DNA of 60,000 bases from Symsagittifera roscoffensis. Lineage: Eukaryota > Xenacoelomorpha > Acoela > Convolutidae. Each line of letters starts with the position of its first letter. Within the stretch, counting starts at the first letter, position 1. This document shows positions 42,808 to 52,737 of the stretch, piece by piece. The stretch covers positions 37,464,759 to 37,524,758 of the forward strand of contig NC_087063.1 of the NCBI RefSeq assembly GCF_963678635.1. The letters run 5' to 3'. The notes beneath the pieces were generated by a model. The model was given only the letters and a program-made list of their open reading frames with translations. It ran no database searches and was not told where the DNA came from. Both the position numbers and the translations under genes were made by a program.

Positions 42808-45192
42808 ATGACCGATCCTTTTGTGGATTGGATCAAACGAGCCCGGACCGACAAAGGGGAGACGGTTTCAGGCAGAATGGTTAAAACAAGGAGTCAGAAG
42901 ACCTCAGAAGAGCGAAAAGAACTGTTAGAAGTGGAGGTAAATACGGACCATGCCATGAACGACAACCAGGAAGTACATGGACTGGAAGGGAGAGGCAGAA
43001 GGCTGGCGAGTGAATCTACTCCGGTGGAACAAGGCCATGATTTTACCACTTCCACCGGGACATTGGATCGAGAGGAGATGTCGGAACTTTCCGACATCTC
43101 AACTGAAATAGAGGCAACTAGAAAATCTCCAACAGACAACACTATGATGGCAGGCGGAACTGAGAAACAAACAACGTCATCATCGTTCTCAGAAAGAATG
43201 AGGAACACCTTAGGAAACATATTTCCATTCACCATGGGAGGGGGCGCAGTAAATGAAGGTGAATCCCAGGAGGAGGAGGACGAAGAAGAGCAAGTGGATT
43301 TTGGATCTCAAGGCAGCCTCAATAGTTCGACCCAGGTGAATGAGGCATACGTCGAAAAAGAGACTGGAAACATGGACAAATTTGGTGTGGTGAGAACGAT
43401 AAGCAAGGAGATAAACACACCGGGCCAGTCGAGAGGCTTCGCGATTATGACAAATTCAGAGCTGCAAACTGGGGAGAGTAGAAACAGAGGGCTAGCCAAT
43501 GCATTGGCGGATCCCGATGTGGATAATGAAAAGACGTCGAGGCAGAGAGTCAAGGCCCAAATCTCGACCAGCACGAAGCTACCTGGGACCGACAGGGTTA
43601 CACCGCCACTAGTGAAGTCACTCGTGGATAACGGGGCAGCACTAGAAGAAGCCTTGAACAACATAGTAGACAGTTTAGGAGAACAAAATGAACAGATGTC
43701 CATAAGAATGAGTGAGCTAGAAAGAGCAGTTCACATTGAAAGAAAAAGTCTGCGGGAAGAAATAAACCGCAATCGACAAGAAGTTGGTAGGAGCGAAAAA
43801 CGCTTGAAAGAAAGAACGGACGAGCACATAGCGAAGAACTTGTCGAGAATGACAAGAGAAGCGGAACAGAGAGAGTTACGCTTAAGAGATGACATGGAGA
43901 AGTTAAGAATTCAGCAAGAGCAGTCTCTTGGGACTCTTGAAACAAAGATAGACGCGATGATGGAGAGGCGAACTCAGGCTATCATGGATAGGTTGGACGG
44001 GCTACTAGGCAGCAAAAGTGGACCAAAAGAAGGGGGACCAAACTCGGGAGGTCCCAGCAGGGAGCCGAAGGTGAACTTCAATGACCATCAAAGGAGGAGG
44101 ACATATGGATCCACTAGAGGCAGGGGCAGTTCATCAGGCTATGCCAAAAGGGATAATAGAACATGGGGACCGAACAGTAGAGCAAGTTCATCGGGGAACA
44201 GACAGACCTCTAACGAACGACCGACGCAAGGCACACATTCGACTGGGAGAAGTGATTCCGGTAACAGAGGGCATGCAAGCCCGGGGAGGAGTCATGTGGG
44301 CCAGGCGGGAAACACTCACGGCGATTCGGATTGCAGGGATGCACCGCATACAGAGCCTTTGACAAGGTGTGAGGACACTCAGGCGGGACACTCAAGGGAT
44401 GCTACGGCAATGGCCACAGCCTTTGAACCCCTAAACAGGTCCTTGGAGACATTCCTTACAAGGTTATCCAGAACCAATGAACGCAGTGAGAAGTCCAGAA
44501 GAGTCTTTAAGAAACCAAGATGCTATAAAGATGAATCTGATGGCTGTATTGATACCTGGATAGAGGTAATGAAACTGCATTTCGAGGAAGAGGACTTGTC
44601 GGAGAGACAGGAATGCAGTGCGCTTACCAGTAACTTGGAAGGGACAGCCCTGAACTGTGTCATGGCAAAGAAGCAATATCAGCGTGACACAGCCGAAAAA
44701 ATCTTCAAAATCTTGTTAAACCGTTTTGGATCAGGGGTGCAGGGACACCAAGCGATGATGCGCTTCGAGAAACGGAGGCAACGAGAAGATGAAACGATAG
44801 ATAAGTTTCTCGACGACTTGGAAATGCTGAGAAGACGCAGCCAACCGGATGAGTCAAACCGGAGAATGAACCTGGCAGTAGCCTCAAAATTCATCGATGG
44901 TGTGAAGAATGATGAACTTCGAACAATGTTAGCAACGCATTACACACCACTATCAACCAATGCGCCAACACCAGAGGAGTTGAGGCTCAAGTCAAAAGAG
45001 TATCTTTTGTTGAAACCTCCTTCGAGATCTGGATACTACAAGAACAATTATGGCAATTTTAACAACGGACCAGCAAACCAAGGGAACAACTGGTACAAAC
45101 CGAGGGATGATATGGACAAGAGACGCTCTTGTGCCAATTGCAGTTCAACGGACCATCATGTGTCAGCATGCCCAACTTACAAAAAGGGATGA
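42808..45192 (+). CDS. gag: Gag of giant element, copy 2 (ends in a frameshift)
   Basis: Structural protein expected to assemble particles around element RNA. I place the start at the ATG at 42808 (MTDPFVDWIKRAR) because copy 1 starts at the same codon and has stops just upstream; an upstream ATG at 42730 is possible. Regions in order: an acidic, Ser/Thr-rich N-terminus; a long coiled coil (about 43636-44010); an Arg/Gly/Ser-rich stretch (about 44090-44400); a capsid-like helical region (about 44410-45000, WIEVMKLHFEEEDL, EGTALNCVMAKKQ, LDDLEMLRRRSQP) resembling retrotransposon gag; then a CCHC knuckle at 45130-45171 (CANC, His, Cys). The stop at 45190 results from loss of one base: copy 1 has GGGCATG where this copy has GGGATG. 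The original protein was longer. Confidence 0.85.
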   Translation: MTDPFVDWIKRARTDKGETVSGRMVKTRSQKTSEERKELLEVEVNTDHAMNDNQEVHGLEGRGRRLASESTPVEQGHDFTTSTGTLDREEMSELSDISTEIEATRKSPTDNTMMAGGTEKQTTSSSFSERMRNTLGNIFPFTMGGGAVNEGESQEEEDEEEQVDFGSQGSLNSSTQVNEAYVEKETGNMDKFGVVRTISKEINTPGQSRGFAIMTNSELQTGESRNRGLANALADPDVDNEKTSRQRVKAQISTSTKLPGTDRVTPPLVKSLVDNGAALEEALNNIVDSLGEQNEQMSIRMSELERAVHIERKSLREEINRNRQEVGRSEKRLKERTDEHIAKNLSRMTREAEQRELRLRDDMEKLRIQQEQSLGTLETKIDAMMERRTQAIMDRLDGLLGSKSGPKEGGPNSGGPSREPKVNFNDHQRRRTYGSTRGRGSSSGYAKRDNRTWGPNSRASSSGNRQTSNERPTQGTHSTGRSDSGNRGHASPGRSHVGQAGNTHGDSDCRDAPHTEPLTRCEDTQAGHSRDATAMATAFEPLNRSLETFLTRLSRTNERSEKSRRVFKKPRCYKDESDGCIDTWIEVMKLHFEEEDLSERQECSALTSNLEGTALNCVMAKKQYQRDTAEKIFKILLNRFGSGVQGHQAMMRFEKRRQREDETIDKFLDDLEMLRRRSQPDESNRRMNLAVASKFIDGVKNDELRTMLATHYTPLSTNAPTPEELRLKSKEYLLLKPPSRSGYYKNNYGNFNNGPANQGNNWYKPRDDMDKRRSCANCSSTDHHVSACPTYKKG

Positions 45193-46101
45193 AAGCAATA
45201 GGTTTTAGCCTCGAGGACGAAGATGCGTCAGAAGTTGACCATGAGGATTTCATGAGAGGAGTAATTGCGAAATTCGGCCCGAGGTGTTTCTTTTGCAACT
45301 TGGAAGGTCATTTTTAATCAGATTGTCCACAATTCTGGGATGCAGTGGCAGACATCAAGCATCCAAGGCATGAGGAAGCTTTATCAGGAGTGAAAGCCAG
45401 CAAGGCTCGCCTGTTGAGTGAAGCGGAGGCGCGCAGAAAAGACAAACCGCAAGAGCTGGGAACGAAGAAAATGCAAGCGGTAACTGAAGAGACATGTGAA
45501 CCAGAACCAGTGACTGCGGCCGATGACTTCAAGATTGATTATAGGGCAGCCGCAAGGGATGCTCTAAATAGAGTGCAGCAGGAACTGGTGACGAAAGAGA
45601 CCGAACAAAAAGTGAAACTCGAATTGGAAAATGAGAAACTTCAGGAACAACTGAATACCTTCGAAGCAACGGAGGTTGGGGAGACCAAAGCACCAAGCAG
45701 TTTGAGCATGAAACTTAATGTGATCTCCGGTCAGAGGTTCGGCATGGTGCCACAAGGAAGCAAGATACAGTCGATAATTTCAGTGGCTGGACACCAGGTA
45801 ATCAGGAATCTGAGTGAACCATCCGAGTTCACTTTGATGCATTTGGACACATATGCAGATTATCTGAGGCAGGTGGAGCACTGAGTCGAGAGCTGTGCGA
45901 GCACTACTAACAACGGGTGGCCCTCACATGAAGAAACTTCATGGACGCTACCTAGAGGTCTATGGGCCGTATCAAGTGATGCTGAACGTGGATGGAATCA
46001 GTATCTACACCAGGACTTATGTGACAACAGATGATGACCAAATGGGGCAGATCTATTTGGGTGAGTAGGAACTCAAAGTCCGTAGGATAGGCCATGACGC
46101 C
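45193..46101 (+). pseudogene. Gag C-terminus to protease linker, copy 2
   Basis: Continuation of Gag after the frameshift. It holds a second CCHC knuckle at 45285-45326 (CFFC...H...C) interrupted by TAA at 45315, where copy 1 has AAA (Lys). Then comes an open frame 45345-45884 with a Glu/Lys-rich coiled-coil stretch and SIISVAGHQVIRNL, and a 5-bp deletion against copy 1 near 45876. The following part (SRAV..LLTT, LHGRYLEVYGPY) reads in another frame to a TAG at about 46066. Copy 1 shows these were a single Gag-Pro-Pol reading frame. Confidence 0.75.
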
Positions 46102-49100
46102 ATGATGGAACAAGATGCAGTACACATTGGGTATGAAGCAGATGTGACTGCACATCTGCTCGACACCAACGGAACAAAAATCGGAGTCACAGGGCTTCTG
46201 GACACAGGAGCGGTAGTGAGTGTGATGCCGATAAAAACTTGGGAAAGAATGGGCTTCACGAGGGAAGATCTAATTCCAACGAATCTCCGACTGGCCGCCG
46301 CCAGTCGAGGAGCTATCTACATAGCCGGAAGAACACCAATAACGGTCCTCCACATGGGGGGACGGGATCTTTGGATGAGCTTCCTGCTGGTAGACAATTT
46401 GGACGACGCCGACCAATTCATCTTGGGCAGAGATTTTGTCAGGAATTTTGACGTGATGATTGACTTGAACAACGGTCTGATACGGATTAGAAACCCAGAC
46501 CGGAAGTATGTTAAGAAACCAATTAATAGGATAATAACAGACGAAAACAAGGTACCAATTTCTTTAGATAGGAAAGTGAAGCTACAGCCAGGACAAGCTG
46601 TGGTAGCAATTTTAAGAATGAGAATGTTAAATTCGTTAAGCGATAGTAAACAGGTTTGTTTAGTACCGAATCCAAATTGTCAAAGTTCGGTGATTTTAGG
46701 CCGGACCTTCTCGGTAACGCGAAACGGACTGTGTGTCAGTGTGTTATTGATCACACTGGACACCACGGTTTCAATCCAGTGTGGAAAGAAGCTTGGTTAC
46801 GCTTTGCCGATGAGGACCGACTATGAGGAGACACAAAACTTGAAGAAACACAGTGTAAAAGACTGTCCTTTTCATGCAAGTAAAGATAAAATTTTAAAGA
46901 GGATTAACGAATTAAAATCTATTCATAAATTGTTTTCAATGAAATCCGAAACGGACGACGGCTTATCGAGTTGCTCGAATTTTCTGGAACGCCCCTCGTC
47001 ATTTGAACTAGAATCTGACAAACCAGTTTTGCCAGAGATAGAACATTTAAAAAGGAAAATAGGTGAGGGAGATTTCGAAAAATTGCGGGACCTCTTAAAT
47101 CGGAACGCAGATGTATTTCCAAAACATAAGGCGGATATCGGTTGCTGTAACTTCGTCGAACACGAAATTAAACTAGAGGAAGGTGCCGTTCCGCACAGAG
47201 AAGGCGCGAGACGGATGACGCCACACAAGTCGGAAGCGTGCCGAGCGGAAATCGAAATGCTGCTTGAATACGACATGATAGAACCCTCGAAATCGCCGTG
47301 GGCTTGCGGGGTGGTAATGGCGAAAAAGAAAGGGGGGCAGCTTAGATTTTTTTGCGACTTTGGTTACTTGAACGCGGTAACAATTAAAGATGCGTACCCG
47401 ATACCGCGGAAAGACGAGAGCCTCTCTAAGCTTGGTGATGCCAAGTTCTTCACCACATTGGACTTGGGTTCTGCTTTATGGCAGGTCCCTCTGCGGAAGA
47501 AAGATAGAGAGAAAACCGGATTCGCGTGCGAATTGGGATTGTACCAGTGGAAGAGGATGCCCTTCGGCTCGTGCAATACAATGGCCACTTTTCAAAGACT
47601 GATGGCTCAGGCTTTGACCAGAGTGACCAAGAAGTACGAGAATCTCGTGATGTGTTACGTGGATGACGTAGTCATAGCGACACCGACCCTGGAAGACCAC
47701 ATTGATCGGCTCGATGAGGTCTTTGGATGTATGAAAAGAGCAGGCTTGAAATGCAAACCATCAAAATGTGAAATCCTTAGGGATTCGATCAAGTACCTGG
47801 GAAGAATGGTGGACAGGCATGGTGTGAGGCCAGATCCGGAAGCAGTAGAGGCTGTGTTGACATGGAAGGCTCCGAGAACGGACACACAGCTAATGAGCTT
47901 CCTAGGGTTTGCCAAATACTACCGGGAATTCATAAGAGGACATGCGGACAAGGTGTATCCGATGCAGAAGCTGATGCGCAACAAGGGGAAAAAGTTCGAA
48001 TGGAACGATGAGGCACAGGTTGCTTTCGAAAACATAAAGCGGGAACTGTGCGAAGCGCCAGTGCTAGGCATGCCTACAGAAAAGGGCATGTATGTTCTTG
48101 ACACAGACGCATCGGTAGTAGCCATCTCAGGAATATTGCATCAAGAGCAAGAGTGGAACGAAAGAACGGTTCTCCGTCCCATTGCATACGGCAGCAAGGT
48201 CTTGAGTGACACGGAGATGAAGTATGGCGCACCAAAAGCAGAAATGTTTGCAGTAGTCACTTTCGTGGAAAAGTACCGTGCATACTTGGGGAGCGCTCCC
48301 TTCAAGTTACGCGTGGACAACAGAGCGTTATCCTGGTTGAAAACCTACTCGATGGATCAGAGTTATATTGGTAGATGGATAGTAAGATTGGATGGCTACC
48401 ATATGATAATCGAACATAGGATGCGTGATAAACACCAGAATGCTGACAGCCTCAGCAAGAAAACTGAGTTCTATGAAAGATTGGAGCAGAAGCAGGCCAA
48501 TCAGGCGGAAATAAAGGAGGGATTCTCGTTTCTGGACAAAGAAACATATGAAGCGCTTCCCTTAACGAGATGGTTGGATAAGTCTGGACATCCAATTCCA
48601 GGGCATACTGAGTTACCGGTGGAGAAAGCAGCCGAGATAAAGATCCTATCCAAGGAGGACCCGGTCCCCTTGGATCTGTTGCTGCGCTCAAATCTGGTCC
48701 AGCAAGAACTCTCTCGCATGAACATAAACAGTCTCTCATTATTGGATAAAACGGTGCAGGTCACACCGCAAGTGATGCGGATGCTGGGTGGATTGTTAGA
48801 AAGAGAACTGACCAGAGATGACCCCGATTGGACAGCAGCAGTGGCATCGCTAACAGTCAGGGAGAAGGTGAAGATCATGCCGTCTAGACGACAGCACGCA
48901 GAGAACGAGAGGGATTGTAGGACAATAGTTCAGCAACTAGTATCCTCAATACCCCACGAGATTTTAACCAGTACTTCTTACGGACAGAAAGAACAGGGGA
49001 GCAGCAAGCGAAAGAAAACCGTCACCTTTGTGGACCAGGATAAGGAAGGTGAAAAGTTAGAACAAAATCCGCTGCAAGACTATTTGTCCGGGAGACGAAT

Positions 49101-49170
49101 GATGAGAAGAACCAGCGAGCACAAGATCAACGCCCGGAACAAGAAAGTTTGTCCGGGGAGTCTGAAATAG
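46102..49170 (+). CDS. pol: Pol: aspartic protease, reverse transcriptase, RNase H (copy 2)
   Basis: A 1022-codon frame. It opens inside the protease; the retropepsin active site LLDTGAVVSVMP is at residues 32-43. A linker follows, then RT: LRFFCDF, FTTLDLGSALWQV (motif A), MPFGSCNTMATFQR (motif B) and YVDD at residues 519-522 (about 47656). The thumb LMSFLGFAKYYREFI is typical of gypsy elements. RNase H follows with DTDAS, a Glu in KAEMFAVV and VDN, the expected acidic residues. The tail is charged and low in recognised motifs (about 48500-49170). All RT and RNase H catalytic residues are present. It stops at TAG 49168 while the next domain continues in the -1 frame. Neighbour order identifies Ty3/gypsy. 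Product acts in cytoplasmic particles. Confidence 0.9.
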   Translation: MMEQDAVHIGYEADVTAHLLDTNGTKIGVTGLLDTGAVVSVMPIKTWERMGFTREDLIPTNLRLAAASRGAIYIAGRTPITVLHMGGRDLWMSFLLVDNLDDADQFILGRDFVRNFDVMIDLNNGLIRIRNPDRKYVKKPINRIITDENKVPISLDRKVKLQPGQAVVAILRMRMLNSLSDSKQVCLVPNPNCQSSVILGRTFSVTRNGLCVSVLLITLDTTVSIQCGKKLGYALPMRTDYEETQNLKKHSVKDCPFHASKDKILKRINELKSIHKLFSMKSETDDGLSSCSNFLERPSSFELESDKPVLPEIEHLKRKIGEGDFEKLRDLLNRNADVFPKHKADIGCCNFVEHEIKLEEGAVPHREGARRMTPHKSEACRAEIEMLLEYDMIEPSKSPWACGVVMAKKKGGQLRFFCDFGYLNAVTIKDAYPIPRKDESLSKLGDAKFFTTLDLGSALWQVPLRKKDREKTGFACELGLYQWKRMPFGSCNTMATFQRLMAQALTRVTKKYENLVMCYVDDVVIATPTLEDHIDRLDEVFGCMKRAGLKCKPSKCEILRDSIKYLGRMVDRHGVRPDPEAVEAVLTWKAPRTDTQLMSFLGFAKYYREFIRGHADKVYPMQKLMRNKGKKFEWNDEAQVAFENIKRELCEAPVLGMPTEKGMYVLDTDASVVAISGILHQEQEWNERTVLRPIAYGSKVLSDTEMKYGAPKAEMFAVVTFVEKYRAYLGSAPFKLRVDNRALSWLKTYSMDQSYIGRWIVRLDGYHMIIEHRMRDKHQNADSLSKKTEFYERLEQKQANQAEIKEGFSFLDKETYEALPLTRWLDKSGHPIPGHTELPVEKAAEIKILSKEDPVPLDLLLRSNLVQQELSRMNINSLSLLDKTVQVTPQVMRMLGGLLERELTRDDPDWTAAVASLTVREKVKIMPSRRQHAENERDCRTIVQQLVSSIPHEILTSTSYGQKEQGSSKRKKTVTFVDQDKEGEKLEQNPLQDYLSGRRMMRRTSEHKINARNKKVCPGSLK

Positions 49171-50147
49171 ACGAAAAAATTCCTGATGAGAAACAGGACC
49201 TAGAGAACAAGGTTTTGTCCGGGGAGTTCAGATGGATGCGAAGAAGGCACAGACATGATCTGGAGGAGCGTGCAGTCTCCAGCACAATTTCTTCAACGGA
49301 TGACAATTCCCGGAACTCAGGAATGGACACCTATTCAGACAGGAACTCGAGCTCGGGATCAGATTTGTCCGAACTAGCGATCCACACACTACTAGTGGAA
49401 ACTCGGGCAAGGGATCTGGACAGAGAGGTGTACCAGGATCCTGACAGCGATCGCTATCTTATACCAAGCGAAAGAGTCTTTGACAACGCAGCGGATGACT
49501 TGGAGACAATAGCGGTATCGAAACGTTCGATAAGTCTGTTGCCGCAGAAAGAGGTAGTCAGGACTGATCGTCAGCCGTTTAAACAAGAATCACAGCCGTT
49601 GGCGAAGATTTGGTGCGTTAAGATGGAAGATGACACACACCAGCCTAATGAGCTGAATAGTCAGATGAGGGTCATGAAGACGTACTTGAAGGCGAGATAC
49701 AGACTCTCGGATCTTCTAAGGGCGCAGAGAAATGATCGCATGACAAGCAACCTGAAAAGGTGGATCGAGAATGGTTCTCCAGATAAAGGGGACCTTGAGG
49801 AAGATAGTTATCGCATCCTGAGACAGTACTTCATGCAGAAGGAAGAGAGGTTATATTTGAACAAGGACGGGATTGTGGCTTGCAAAAGAAGAGAGGAAGA
49901 CAGAGTCCTATACCAGTATAACGCGATAGTGTTACCGCAACTCTATCAGACAGAACTATTATTCAGGTCACATGATCAGATGGGCCATCAGGGGATCGAC
50001 ATAGTATATCAGAGGATCCTGAAGCGCTTTGAATGGCCTGGAATGAAAAAAGGCATGCGAGAAGTGGGTAACAGCATGTCTGTCATGCCAACAAGTCAAG
50101 GATCCAAGGAAGTTGCGATTTCCATTACAATCGATCGAGTCGTCTGA
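49137..50147 (+). CDS. Pol linker and integrase zinc-binding domain (copy 2)
   Basis: An open frame in the -1 frame relative to the RT ORF, overlapping its end. About 250 residues of acidic, Ser-rich linker lead to the integrase H2C2 region: FRSHDQMGHQG and WPGMKK supply the two His. The two Cys (WVTACLSC) lie just past a frameshift at about 50055, after which this frame reads noise to TGA 50145. The upstream switch may be programmed or a mutation; copy 1 lacks this region, so it cannot be compared here. Confidence 0.75.
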   Translation, partial: EQESLSGESEIDEKIPDEKQDLENKVLSGEFRWMRRRHRHDLEERAVSSTISSTDDNSRNSGMDTYSDRNSSSGSDLSELAIHTLLVETRARDLDREVYQDPDSDRYLIPSERVFDNAADDLETIAVSKRSISLLPQKEVVRTDRQPFKQESQPLAKIWCVKMEDDTHQPNELNSQMRVMKTYLKARYRLSDLLRAQRNDRMTSNLKRWIENGSPDKGDLEEDSYRILRQYFMQKEERLYLNKDGIVACKRREEDRVLYQYNAIVLPQLYQTELLFRSHDQMGHQGIDIVYQRILKRFEWPGMKKGMREVGNSMSVMPTSQGSKEVAISITIDRVV

Positions 50148-51738
50148 ATTCAATGAGGTGGTGCAGATAGATCACCAGAAAATTTGCATGACAGACAGTG
50201 GTTATAATCAGGTGTTGGTCATGATAGATCATTTTACGAAGTATGCAGAGACCGTGCCCTGCATAACTGCCTCGGCGGAGGAGACATGCGACCACCTGAT
50301 CAATACGTGGATAGCGAGACATGGCTGTCCGATGACGTTTCAATCGGATAATGGAACAGCTTTCGTAGGAGAGCTTACGAAAGAGCTCATGAGACGCTCA
50401 CAGGTCGCTCAAGCTCACTCCACGACATACCACCCTCAGACGAATGGTTTAGTGGAAAGACAGAATAGGACGTTAGTGTCGATGCTGAGAGTATATTGTT
50501 TCAGGTACATGACCGATTGGGACAGATACCTTCCACAGGTGATGGGAGCATACAACAGCACGCAGCACTCCACCACCGGAGTCAGTCCACACATGATGCT
50601 AACTGGACACGAAAAGTCTTTACCCTTAACCTTCTTCTACCCAGAGTATGAGGGAAAGAAAACGTCCCCACAGGTCTACGTGAGGGATGTGATCAGACGC
50701 CAACAGGAGTTGAACGATTTGTGTAGACGAAATACTCAGCAAGCACAGGCAAGGCAAAGGAAAAGATTCGACAAGAAAGCAGCTGGTGCAAAGGCTTACT
50801 CGGTGGGGGACTACGTATGGGTATTTCAGAACGTTTTACCACCGAAAGGGACGAAAAAGCTCCTAAAAAAATGGAGGGGACCCTTCATGATTACAGAGGT
50901 GCACCAGGAGGGACGCTTTTATAGACTGAGTACTGGCCGAGCAGCCCACTACGAGAACATCAAGCCACACAATCCATCGACAGAAGACTGGTGTATACCT
51001 GCGGACATGGAAGAAGGGGATTATCTAATGATGGATCCTGCTTGTGAGGTCAACAAGAAGGGCACCAGGGAGAAGAACGATGGAAACGAAGTCGTCGAGG
51101 AAGGAACGGACACACCGCTGGACCTGGATCCAAACGAGGAGATCGAAGCGGACGATGAAACCTTACCCTACGCAGAGGAAGATTGGCAGGATCCCGAACA
51201 GATAGAGGTTCCCAAGAATTTGGAACCGGATCTTCCGTTCGCGATACAGACTCGTCAGAAGGACGGGAAAAGAACAAGAAGAAAGTACAATCCTTACGGT
51301 GACGACTTTGTAGTGGATAGGATAGATCTGAAGAAGATAGTGGAGGAAGTAGTGGGTCTAGAGGAAATAACTGTGTCACAAGACATTGACATAGTCGATG
51401 ATCACGACGATGAGTGGGTTGACGACTGGTCGAAACCCGAGGTAGAATTCGACGACGAGCAACAGCAGTCAAATGAACAAGACTGGACGAACATGCGTGT
51501 CTTAGAGTGGCTGAATGAAACGACCTCGGATCCTGAGGAGACCAGCGTCACGATTCAAGACGTAGATCGTGAAAGCATGAAATACATCAAGACCGAACGA
51601 GATGATCCTTCCTGGGCTGCCCAGGAAGGACGACTACTCATTTCAGCTTCTAATCTCGACTTGATACCCGGTATGCGATCGACGGGGAGGTCAATGGATA
51701 TTTTTGTCCGGGGAGTGGGGGTAGGTTACCCACACTGA
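50056..51738 (+). CDS. Integrase catalytic core and C-terminus (copy 2)
   Basis: Integrase inserts the DNA copy into host DNA. Starting with the Cys pair WVTACLSC, the frame contains the first catalytic Asp in VVQIDH, the second in FQSDNGTAF, and the Glu in NGLVERQNRTL, exactly 35 residues after the second Asp (D,D-35-E). The C-terminal module has WRGPFMITEV (GPF type) followed by LSTGRAAHYENIKPH. About 230 acidic residues follow (runs of Asp/Glu, about 51040-51600), then LDLIPGMRSTG, which leads into the macro-like region. A short indel near 51725 ends the frame at TGA 51736. No chromodomain is seen. Confidence 0.85.
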   Translation, partial: CEKWVTACLSCQQVKDPRKLRFPLQSIESSEFNEVVQIDHQKICMTDSGYNQVLVMIDHFTKYAETVPCITASAEETCDHLINTWIARHGCPMTFQSDNGTAFVGELTKELMRRSQVAQAHSTTYHPQTNGLVERQNRTLVSMLRVYCFRYMTDWDRYLPQVMGAYNSTQHSTTGVSPHMMLTGHEKSLPLTFFYPEYEGKKTSPQVYVRDVIRRQQELNDLCRRNTQQAQARQRKRFDKKAAGAKAYSVGDYVWVFQNVLPPKGTKKLLKKWRGPFMITEVHQEGRFYRLSTGRAAHYENIKPHNPSTEDWCIPADMEEGDYLMMDPACEVNKKGTREKNDGNEVVEEGTDTPLDLDPNEEIEADDETLPYAEEDWQDPEQIEVPKNLEPDLPFAIQTRQKDGKRTRRKYNPYGDDFVVDRIDLKKIVEEVVGLEEITVSQDIDIVDDHDDEWVDDWSKPEVEFDDEQQQSNEQDWTNMRVLEWLNETTSDPEETSVTIQDVDRESMKYIKTERDDPSWAAQEGRLLISASNLDLIPGMRSTGRSMDIFVRGVGVGYPH

Positions 51739-52324
51739 AAACTTGATAATAAAAAAACTAAGAGTAGCAAGAGAAACAGGAGACTTAGAAGCAGAAACAG
51801 GCAAAGAACCTAAGAAACCTAACATAGGGAGGGTAGTTGAGTCATATTTTAACTTACCAAATGAATATTCAAGCAACATAATACTAACAGACAGTGATTT
51901 AATACTCACAAATAGAACAAGTGCGATAGCAATCACGGCAGACATGATTTTTAGGACAGCGTTAGGGGCAGATTTTAAGAGAGAATATAAAAACATAGAG
52001 TTCCTGTGGAAGCAACGACCAGGAGTAGGGGGCGTAGCAGCCTTACCTCCGGCGGCGTCACAGATACCGGGAAAATAACTATGCTTCTTGGTGACGAGGG
52101 CGACGGAGAAGCAGCACGTGGACCCAGAGAACCTAGTCTTGTCCTTGACGAGGCTGAGAGACTTCCTCGTGGAAATGGACGTGAAGGAGCTCTCGCTTCC
52201 AGTGTACAATCCAAACAGAGGACGACTGCATCCTCGGGAATTGTACGCGCTTGTACACGTGATATTCTCTGATACTAATATACAAGTATATTTACATAAG
52301 AAATATTATTTAAGTATAGGCTGA
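51739..52324 (+). pseudogene. Macro-like C-terminal domain of Pol, copy 2
   Basis: Homologous throughout to the open frame at 10835-11488. It is interrupted here by the frameshift at about 51730 and by TAA at about 52076, where copy 1 has TGT. Readable parts are 51743-52078 (ILTDSDLILTN, AITADMIFRTALGADFKREY) and 52088-52324 (VTRATEKQHVDPENL, LSLPVYNPNRG, VHVIFSDTNIQVYLH). Amino-acid identity between copies is high while the DNA carries many third-position differences, which suggests past selection on the protein. Confidence 0.55.
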
Positions 52325-52737
52325 GTGACGTGCGAGAGGGTGTTAGGCTAACGACTAAGTTGTATGTATTGTGTGATATATGTGAGATGTGTGTTGTGTT
52401 ATGTTATGTGTTATGTTATTAAGATCCTGGGTAAGAAGGGGTTAGTGACCATGAACAACTGAATGATGATCTTAGGAATAGATCCAAAAATTGGACTGTC
52501 CAATCTTAGGTCGAACTCCAAAATTTTAGAGACTGATTGATTTTAATAAATTTTAGGATAAGATATCTTTTTATCTGAATTGTTTTTAAGCAAATTTTAG
52601 CATTTTAGCGATATATGATAAGATGAAATTGACAAGTGTAATATTCGTGACCTCTTTTCTAGATCCTGATTGATCGTTTAATTACTCACTTGAGTCAAAT
52701 CTTTGAATCAAAACCGAATCGAACTTGAAAGAATAGA
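52325..52737 (+). other. Spacer before ORF2
   Basis: 412 bp without a frame. The first part is a TG-rich simple stretch (about 52360-52420, TGTGTTGTGTTATGTTATG) also present in copy 1 at about 11520-11560, then GGGTAAGAAGGG. CCTCTTTTCTAG at about 52651-52662 resembles a 3' splice site 75 nt before the ORF2 ATG, which could allow ORF2 to be made from a spliced RNA. This is weak and single-site evidence. Confidence 0.4.

Noticed and set aside
42430-42810. A tRNA primer-binding site or LTR end just before gag
   Set aside because: No convincing match to the 3' end of a tRNA starting TGG is shared by both copies in this stretch or at 5600-5955.
50113-51738. A chromodomain at the integrase C-terminus
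   Set aside because: After the GPF module the sequence is acidic and low-complexity, without the aromatic cage or fold pattern of a chromodomain.
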